Source of the DNA: Caryophanales bacterium UBA6985
GTDB lineage: Bacteria > Bacillota_I > Bacilli_A > RF39 > UBA660
Assembly (NCBI GenBank): GCA_002450035.1
Contig: DJYF01000043.1
Location: forward strand, 11,522 to 75,521
Direction of reading: 5' to 3'
DNA length: 64,000 bases
The stretch's first letter is position 1. Every line of letters begins with the position of its first letter. The position numbers and the translations under genes were made by a program. The notes below the pieces were generated by a model, which saw nothing but the letters and a program-made list of their open reading frames with translations, ran no database searches and was not told the DNA's origin. This document shows, one piece after another, positions 59,312 to 64,000 of this stretch.

Positions 59312-60352
59312 ATGATAGGTACAAAGGGAGATCAGTTTGCAAAACAAACAATTGAAAAAATTTTAAGGGATGGAACATGGGATAAAAACCCACGTCCTCA
59401 TTATGAAGACGAATATAATGGTATATATTATCCACTTGATAGAACTATCGTAACAACAGATAATAAAGAAATTTATTTACAAGATAATCAAATAATAGCA
59501 AGCGATAAAGACGGTATTATTACAGTTCATACACCTGCTCATACAAAGTCAATCAATCATATCGAAGTAACTTATGACTTACATAAGGGAGAATCCCCAC
59601 TTATAACAAGAAGACCGATTGCAACACAGACAGCCTGGGCAGAGCTTCTTTGGATTTTCCAACAAGAAAGTAATGACTTAGTTGAGTTTGATAAACTACT
59701 TGGTAAAAACACTTGGATAACTGACGGGGAAATCTTTAACTGGTGGAAAAAATGGGCACTAAGAAATCAAGATGGATCATACAAGTTAAATAGAAAAGGA
59801 CATCCTTATATTGGTGCTTGTTATGGAGGAACTGTTCATGATCATAAGTTAATGAAAGACTTCATGCATGAAATGGCTGAAGATCCAGATAGCAGAAGAC
59901 ATCAAATAGATCTATGGCAAGTTGATGATTTTAGAAAGCCTCATGCTTTAAAGCCATGTGCATTCCTTACTGAATGGAATGTTCGTCATGAGAAAGATGG
60001 AAAAGACTATCTAGATTTAAAACTAGTTCAACGTAGTAGTGATTTCATGACTGCTGGCTGTATTAATCAAATTCAATATGTTGAATTACAATATGCTATT
60101 GCTCGTCACTTTGGTTATAAAGTAGGAAGATTTACTTGGTCAGTAGATAATGTTCAAATATATGATAGACATATCAAACAAGCAGAAGAACTAATCGAAA
60201 GAGAACCAATTGATTGTGAACCAGCAATCTGGGTAAATGAAGCTAAAGATGACTTCTATGATTTAAAACCAAAAGATGTTAAGGTAGTAAATTATCCAAG
60301 AGAAAAGATTCTAAAGAAAAATCCTCAAATGGATTTACCATTGGCAGTATAA
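59312..60352 (+). CDS. thyA: Thymidylate synthase (divergent ThyA)
   Basis: Methylates dUMP to dTMP with methylene-tetrahydrofolate. The core is clear: PDSRRHQIDLW, the catalytic Cys in LKPCAF, LVQRSSDFMTAGCINQ and HFGYKVG, ending DLPLAV. At 346 residues it is longer than the usual 264-280. The N-terminal RTGTG phosphate loop is not recognisable, its place taken by about 60 extra residues. The dUMP-contact motif DAHLYxNH reads NVQIYDRH, so its His is Gln. PCA in place of PCH is also seen in Bacillus ThyA. folA follows; dUMP comes from Dut at 11538. Confidence 0.9.
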   Translation: MIGTKGDQFAKQTIEKILRDGTWDKNPRPHYEDEYNGIYYPLDRTIVTTDNKEIYLQDNQIIASDKDGIITVHTPAHTKSINHIEVTYDLHKGESPLITRRPIATQTAWAELLWIFQQESNDLVEFDKLLGKNTWITDGEIFNWWKKWALRNQDGSYKLNRKGHPYIGACYGGTVHDHKLMKDFMHEMAEDPDSRRHQIDLWQVDDFRKPHALKPCAFLTEWNVRHEKDGKDYLDLKLVQRSSDFMTAGCINQIQYVELQYAIARHFGYKVGRFTWSVDNVQIYDRHIKQAEELIEREPIDCEPAIWVNEAKDDFYDLKPKDVKVVNYPREKILKKNPQMDLPLAV

Positions 60353-60355
60353 TAT

Positions 60356-60838
60356 ATGAGTAATATAACAATAATTGCAGCAATTGGTGAGAATAGAGAA
60401 CTAGGCAAGAATAACTCATTAATATGGTATTTACCTGAGGATTTAAAGTTCTTTAAAAGTGTAACTATGAATCATCCTGTTATCATGGGTTACAATACGC
60501 TTTTAAGCCTTCCTAAAAAGTTACCTGGAAGACCATATATAGTACTTACATCTAAAGATTTAAAAAATGTAGACTATAAAGTAGTACATTCAATAGATGA
60601 ATTACTCGAATATGTAGAAACACTTGATACAGAAGTCATGGTAATAGGTGGTTCATCAGTTTATAAAAGTATGCTTGATTATGCAAACACTTTATATTTA
60701 ACAGAAGTAGAAGCAAGCGATAAGGAAGCTGACTGTTTTTTTCCTGAATTCAACAAAGATGAATGGAATATTGAAACACTATCTAGTCATGAGTCTCCTG
60801 ATGGTATAAAATATAAACATAGGAAATATACTAGGTAG
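60356..60838 (+). CDS. folA: Dihydrofolate reductase
   Basis: Regenerates tetrahydrofolate after thymidylate synthesis. The 160-residue protein shows IIAAIGENRELGKNNSLIWYLPEDLKFF (cited in parts: AAIGENRELGK, WYLPEDL with the substrate Asp/Glu), PVIMGYNT, LPGRPYIVLTS and VIGGSSVYKSML. The position normally held by the Arg that contacts the NADPH 2'-phosphate (GRxT) reads GYNT. The start 3 bp after the thyA stop has no clear ribosome-binding site, so it may rely on translational coupling. Confidence 0.94.
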   Translation: MSNITIIAAIGENRELGKNNSLIWYLPEDLKFFKSVTMNHPVIMGYNTLLSLPKKLPGRPYIVLTSKDLKNVDYKVVHSIDELLEYVETLDTEVMVIGGSSVYKSMLDYANTLYLTEVEASDKEADCFFPEFNKDEWNIETLSSHESPDGIKYKHRKYTR

Positions 60839-60846
60839 GTGAGGGA

Positions 60847-61317
60847 ATGTTTTATAAAACAATAAGTGGTAGAACTATCACATTTCTAGGTTGTGAAAAG
60901 TCTCCAAATGTAAAAGTTAAAAATGATAACTTTAAAGGTATTAATAGTCTAGAAGAACTATTTAAAATACTATTAGAGTCTGGTTGGACAAAAGACACTG
61001 TCTCTAATTATTATAGGGATAAATATAATAGAGACATTAATCCAACAGAAGGTCAGTGTACTATAACAGGTATACTTGTTCAAGAAATCTTTGGTGGAGT
61101 TATAAGAGAAGTTAAAGTTGGAGAAGGATACCACACATTTAATGAAATAAATGGACACTTTTACGACTTAGCAAAAGATCAATTTGATATAAAAGGTATA
61201 AATATAGATTATACAAATACTAATATACTTAGTAGAGAAGAACTATTAAGTAATGAAGATATAAATAGAAGATATAATATTTTAAAGAATAATGTTTTGT
61301 CTTCTTTAAATAAGTAA
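60847..61317 (+). CDS. YunG-like protein
   Basis: The 156-residue protein contains NPTEGQCTITGILVQEIFGG and then EGYHTFNEINGHFYDLAKDQF and a late RRYNILKN. This resembles the YunG family of Firmicutes (GQC, HxWN and QF blocks), whose function is unknown. The Cys and His arrangement recalls papain-like folds but no activity is established. It follows folA by 8 bp in the same operon and ends at a terminator shared with the convergent gene. Confidence 0.65.
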   Translation: MFYKTISGRTITFLGCEKSPNVKVKNDNFKGINSLEELFKILLESGWTKDTVSNYYRDKYNRDINPTEGQCTITGILVQEIFGGVIREVKVGEGYHTFNEINGHFYDLAKDQFDIKGINIDYTNTNILSREELLSNEDINRRYNILKNNVLSSLNK

Positions 61318-61331
61318 TTTTGAAGAAATAA

Positions 61332-61361
61332 AAAAGGAACAATCAAGTTCCTTTTATTTTT
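61332..61361. terminator. Bidirectional terminator
   Basis: AAAAGGAAC and GTTCCTTTT (61332-61340, 61347-61355) with T- and A-runs on both sides; it serves both convergent genes. Confidence 0.88.
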
Positions 61362-62496
61362 TATAAATAATAGCTGTCGGAATAGGTCTAGTTTTATGTT
61401 CAAGACTAGCATTAATCGGGGTATTAATCATCTTATTATTTTCGATCATTACACTTGAAGTTCCTCCATCTAAAGCAATTGCATTAATTGCTCCATAGTT
61501 ATATAAAATATCAGCAACTTCAACTATTGAGGCCCCTCCTGTTCTAAATTCATTTGTATCTATTACAAGCATTAAAATGACTCCATCTTTTCTTTGACCA
61601 ATTGCTGTTCTTGCAGTAACTCCAAATCCACCATTACCTTCCATATAAGTTTTTTCTCCATTAAGTATAAGAATAGGAGTAGAAGTAACAGCATTAATAA
61701 CACCATCATCTAGTATTTCTTTAGCACTTTTATGCTTATATAAAGACATAACACCATCTTTGTTAAAACCAACTACAGCTAAATTATAATACTCATAATC
61801 AGTTATAACCTCACCATTAACTATTGTTACTCCTTCTGGGTTACCACCAAGACTTGATCCTGCTGGGTCAATAAACCTTCCTCCATTTATGGCAACTAAA
61901 GCATCTAATCTCCGAGCCATATCTATTACATATTCTCCAGAGTTAAGGGCATATTTAGATAAGGCTACTTCTATTTTACTTGGGTTATATATTGCAGCCA
62001 AATAGGCATTTGCTTTTCTATGTTTAAACTTAATTATTCTGTATTCTTCATTATCTTTTAAATTATCAAATAACTGTTTTTCGTATTCATTAGTTTCATC
62101 ATATTTAATATCTCCTGAGAGAGTTACCAAACTATCATCAACATCATCATTTGGTTCAATATAAAAGTTTTTATCTAATACATTCTTAATAGTTGCCTCA
62201 TTATAAAAGAATTTAGTTATGTATTGATGACGCATAGTATTAATAGAAGTTGTTATTAAAAAATCTCTTATATTGTTAATTGGTCCATATAAAAGAAATA
62301 AGAATATAAAACTAATAAGATATATAAATATACTAAATATATTAAAAAGATGCTCACGTGCTTTAAAAACAAGTAAAAAAGCTATAATAAAAAGTAGTAA
62401 TGCACTTATATTAAAAAGAGTATAACTACTGTTAGCCCCAATTACAATAAATACAAATAAACAAGAAATAATTATATTTAATAACCTATACTTCAT
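61354..62496 (-). CDS. Phosphodiester glycosidase-family protein (NAGPA domain), membrane-anchored
   Basis: The 380-residue protein has three or four N-terminal membrane helices (to about residue 90) and an extracellular NAGPA/phosphodiester-glycosidase domain. Visible motifs are ALVAINGGRF, GGNPEGVTIVNGEV, GFGVTARTAIGQRKDGVILM and AIALDGGTSSVMI. In other bacteria such domains cleave sugar-1-phosphodiesters in exopolysaccharide or cell-wall polymers. The ATG at 62496 (MKYRLLNI) is preferred; a GTG 9 bp upstream lies in the ribosome-binding region. It is convergent with the folate operon and divergent from the PPP phosphatase gene. Confidence 0.85.
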   Translation of the reverse strand: MKYRLLNIIISCLFVFIVIGANSSYTLFNISALLLFIIAFLLVFKAREHLFNIFSIFIYLISFIFLFLLYGPINNIRDFLITTSINTMRHQYITKFFYNEATIKNVLDKNFYIEPNDDVDDSLVTLSGDIKYDETNEYEKQLFDNLKDNEEYRIIKFKHRKANAYLAAIYNPSKIEVALSKYALNSGEYVIDMARRLDALVAINGGRFIDPAGSSLGGNPEGVTIVNGEVITDYEYYNLAVVGFNKDGVMSLYKHKSAKEILDDGVINAVTSTPILILNGEKTYMEGNGGFGVTARTAIGQRKDGVILMLVIDTNEFRTGGASIVEVADILYNYGAINAIALDGGTSSVMIENNKMINTPINASLEHKTRPIPTAIIYKK

Positions 62497-62511
62497 AATA
62501 ATCACATGATA

Positions 62512-62520
62512 ATTATAACA
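62512..62520 (-). promoter_or_regulatory. Extended -10 promoter (minus strand)
   Basis: TGTTATAAT on the minus strand, followed by GTGAT and the start at 62496: another very short leader. Confidence 0.7.
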
Positions 62521-62551
62521 TATAAAGATTTATTAAACTTGATAAATATCT

Positions 62552-62569
62552 TATAATTAAATAGGTGAT
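62552..62569 (+). promoter_or_regulatory. Compact -10 plus ribosome-binding module
   Basis: TATAAT (62552-62557), TAAAT, AGGTGAT (62563-62569), then ATG at 62573; identical in sequence to the module at 23719. Confidence 0.7.
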
Positions 62570-62572
62570 TGT

Positions 62573-63256
62573 ATGAAGACCATCATAATTGGAGATATAC
62601 ATGGTTGTATTGAAGAACTAAAAGAACTAATAACTCTAGTTAACTATAAATTAGAAGATAAACTTATTTTACTAGGTGACTATATAGACCGAGGTCCATC
62701 TTCTCTTAAAGTTTTAGAATACATTAAAGAGTTAAAAAATAATAGTAATAATGTATATTTACTACTAGGTAATCATGACTATCGTTTTATAAATGATAAT
62801 ATTATGTTTATAGATAATATTGCTTGGATACTAACAGGTAAATATAAAACTTTAAAAGATATAGGAGATAGGGAAGAAGAGTATAAAAAATGGTTAAAGA
62901 AAAATACCATTAAGTATTATGAAGATGAGGCTTTTCAATGTGCTCATGCATCTATAAAAAAAGAAAAAATAAAGAATAATTCTCTTTATACACTTATATA
63001 TGATCACTTCTCATCTAAAGCAAACACTTACTCAGGTCGTCTTACTATCGTAGGGCACTCATCAATGAAGGAACCTAGATATTATCCTGGTGAAGGTAAA
63101 AAAATAGAGTTCTTAAAGTATGATTTGGAGTATGTTTTACCTAAGAAAGGTATAATTCACTTAGACACAGGATGTGTATATGGTAATAAACTAACAGCAA
63201 TGATAATACAAGATAACAAATTTGTGTTAAAATATATAAGCAGGAAAGCAGGGTAG
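62573..63256 (+). CDS. PPP-type metallophosphoesterase (serine/threonine phosphatase-like)
   Basis: The 227-residue protein carries the PPP signatures in order: GDIHGC, GDYIDRGPSS and LLGNHDYRF, then GHSSM and a final DTGCVYG block. These residues bind two metals. Bacterial members hydrolyse phosphoproteins or Ap4A-type nucleotides. The substrate is not predictable. The ATG follows AGGTGAT. uppS starts 2 bp after its stop, so the two are co-transcribed. Confidence 0.88.
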   Translation: MKTIIIGDIHGCIEELKELITLVNYKLEDKLILLGDYIDRGPSSLKVLEYIKELKNNSNNVYLLLGNHDYRFINDNIMFIDNIAWILTGKYKTLKDIGDREEEYKKWLKKNTIKYYEDEAFQCAHASIKKEKIKNNSLYTLIYDHFSSKANTYSGRLTIVGHSSMKEPRYYPGEGKKIEFLKYDLEYVLPKKGIIHLDTGCVYGNKLTAMIIQDNKFVLKYISRKAG

Positions 63257-63258
63257 GT

Positions 63259-63960
63259 ATGGATGAATTAAAAATACCAAGACATATTTCTATTATCATG
63301 GATGGAAATGGTCGTTGGGCAACTAAAAGAGGATTAAAAAGAAGTGAAGGTCACTTAGCAGGAAGTAAGATGCTTGAACGTCTTGCACTTCATGCAATTG
63401 ACTTAGGAGTAGAAGTATTAAGTGTATATGCTTTTTCTACAGATAACTTTAAAAGAAGTGAAGAAGAAGTAAATTATTTAATGAATCTATTTATTAAAAT
63501 GTTTAAGTCTAAATTTAAAACACTTAATAAAAAAGGTATAAAAGTAACTTTCTCTGGAAGAAAGGAACCTTTAAGAGAAGATGTGTTAAAGTCTATGGAA
63601 AGTATTAAAGAATTAACTAAAAATAATACTAAAGGTACTTTAAATATATGTCTTAACTATGGAGGACAAGAAGAAATAGTTGATGCTATTAAGAAAATAG
63701 TAAATGATAAAGTAGATATTAATACTATTGATAAAAATACTTTATACAAGTATTTATATAATGATTTACCTCCAATAGACTTACTTATTAGAACAAGTGG
63801 TGAATTAAGAGTATCTAATTACATGATTTATGAAATGGCTTATTCAGAGTTTTATTTCACAGATACACTTTTCCCAGACTTTGATGAAGCTGAACTTGAT
63901 AAAGCAATCGAAGCTTATAATGGAAGAGATATTAGACTAGGTGGTAATAGTAAAAAATAG
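63259..63960 (+). CDS. uppS: Undecaprenyl diphosphate synthase
   Basis: Cis-prenyltransferase that makes the C55 carrier lipid for cell-wall precursors. The 233-residue protein shows IMDGNGRWA with the catalytic Asp, KRSEGHLAGSK, VYAFSTDNFKRS, ICLNYGG, DLLIRTSGELRVSNY and YSEFYFTDTLFPDFDE. All active-site positions are present. It links to the undecaprenol kinase at 55895 and the flippase at 17388. It is co-transcribed with the PPP phosphatase gene. Confidence 0.96.
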   Translation: MDELKIPRHISIIMDGNGRWATKRGLKRSEGHLAGSKMLERLALHAIDLGVEVLSVYAFSTDNFKRSEEEVNYLMNLFIKMFKSKFKTLNKKGIKVTFSGRKEPLREDVLKSMESIKELTKNNTKGTLNICLNYGGQEEIVDAIKKIVNDKVDINTIDKNTLYKYLYNDLPPIDLLIRTSGELRVSNYMIYEMAYSEFYFTDTLFPDFDEAELDKAIEAYNGRDIRLGGNSKK

Positions 63961-63990
63961 GTAGAAATTTATTCTACTTATTTTTTTATA
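63961..63990 (+). terminator. Terminator after uppS
   Basis: GTAGAA and TTCTAC (63961-63966, 63972-63977) followed by TTATTTTTTT. Confidence 0.82.
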
Positions 63991-63999
63991 TGTTAAAAT
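63991..63999 (+). promoter_or_regulatory. Extended -10 promoter at window edge
   Basis: TGTTAAAAT, probably for a gene that starts beyond the window. Confidence 0.4.
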
Positions 64000-64000
64000 A

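Overview
This window is about 64 kb of an AT-rich chromosome (roughly 30 percent G+C by eye). The host looks like a low-GC Gram-positive bacterium of the Bacilli. It carries the Gram-positive replicase PolC, a Bacillus-type rplS leader, YneF, YceD-L32, HelD and OmpR/EnvZ-type signalling with an FtsX-type exporter. Cell-wall genes (uppS, undecaprenol kinase, MurJ-like flippase) and a sortase-type surface protein show that it is walled and not a true mycoplasma. An anaerobic class III ribonucleotide reductase (nrdDG) points to an anaerobe. The many short proteins without recognisable families suggest an uncultured, gut-type lineage. That placement is inference. TGG serves as tryptophan throughout and TGA as a (rare) stop, so code 11 applies.

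Layout: 1-5.3 kb, grpE-dnaK-pepF-dnaJ chaperone cluster. 5.4-8.1 kb, two paralogous HExxH proteins flanking a possible degenerate relative. 8.1-12 kb, a Crp/Fnr regulator divergent from nrdD-nrdG-dut. 12-16.3 kb, a helical unknown, a SWIM zinc-finger protein, tRNA-Arg and a TPR protein. 16.4-25.3 kb, ATP-grasp plus flippase, a surface protein, a PfkB-like pseudokinase with Smr and Obg, and two membrane proteins. 25.4-28.4 kb, helD, yneF, yceD-rpmF. 28.5-33.7 kb, ABC exporter plus two-component system. 33.8-41.1 kb, two unknowns, a structured RNA locus and an oversized polC. 41.2-47 kb, ruvAB, a degenerate HD-GYP protein, queA and tgt. 47-51.9 kb, a pilin-like protein, rplS, plsC, lepB, a sirtuin and a Fur-family regulator with its permease. 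52-55.4 kb, small proteins and TetR-NatAB. 55.5-64 kb, undecaprenol kinase, a phosphatase, a polytopic membrane protein, thyA-folA, a YunG-like protein, a phosphodiester glycosidase, a PPP phosphatase and uppS.

The genes are packed into short units with a stereotyped junction. A terminator hairpin, often using the last codons and the stop codon of the gene, is followed at once by an extended -10 box (TGNTATAAT) and then by an AGGTGAT-type ribosome-binding site 5-10 nt further on. Predicted leaders are therefore extremely short. No insertion sequence, phage, CRISPR array or plasmid module is visible. The most unusual content is PolC with four lineage-specific insertions (1917 residues against about 1440 usual), an unclassified structured RNA in front of it, the HExxH paralogue cassette, several enzyme-derived proteins that have lost catalytic residues, and a set of clear operator candidates (Crp/Fnr, OmpR-type, Fur, TetR, LexA) sitting next to their likely regulators.
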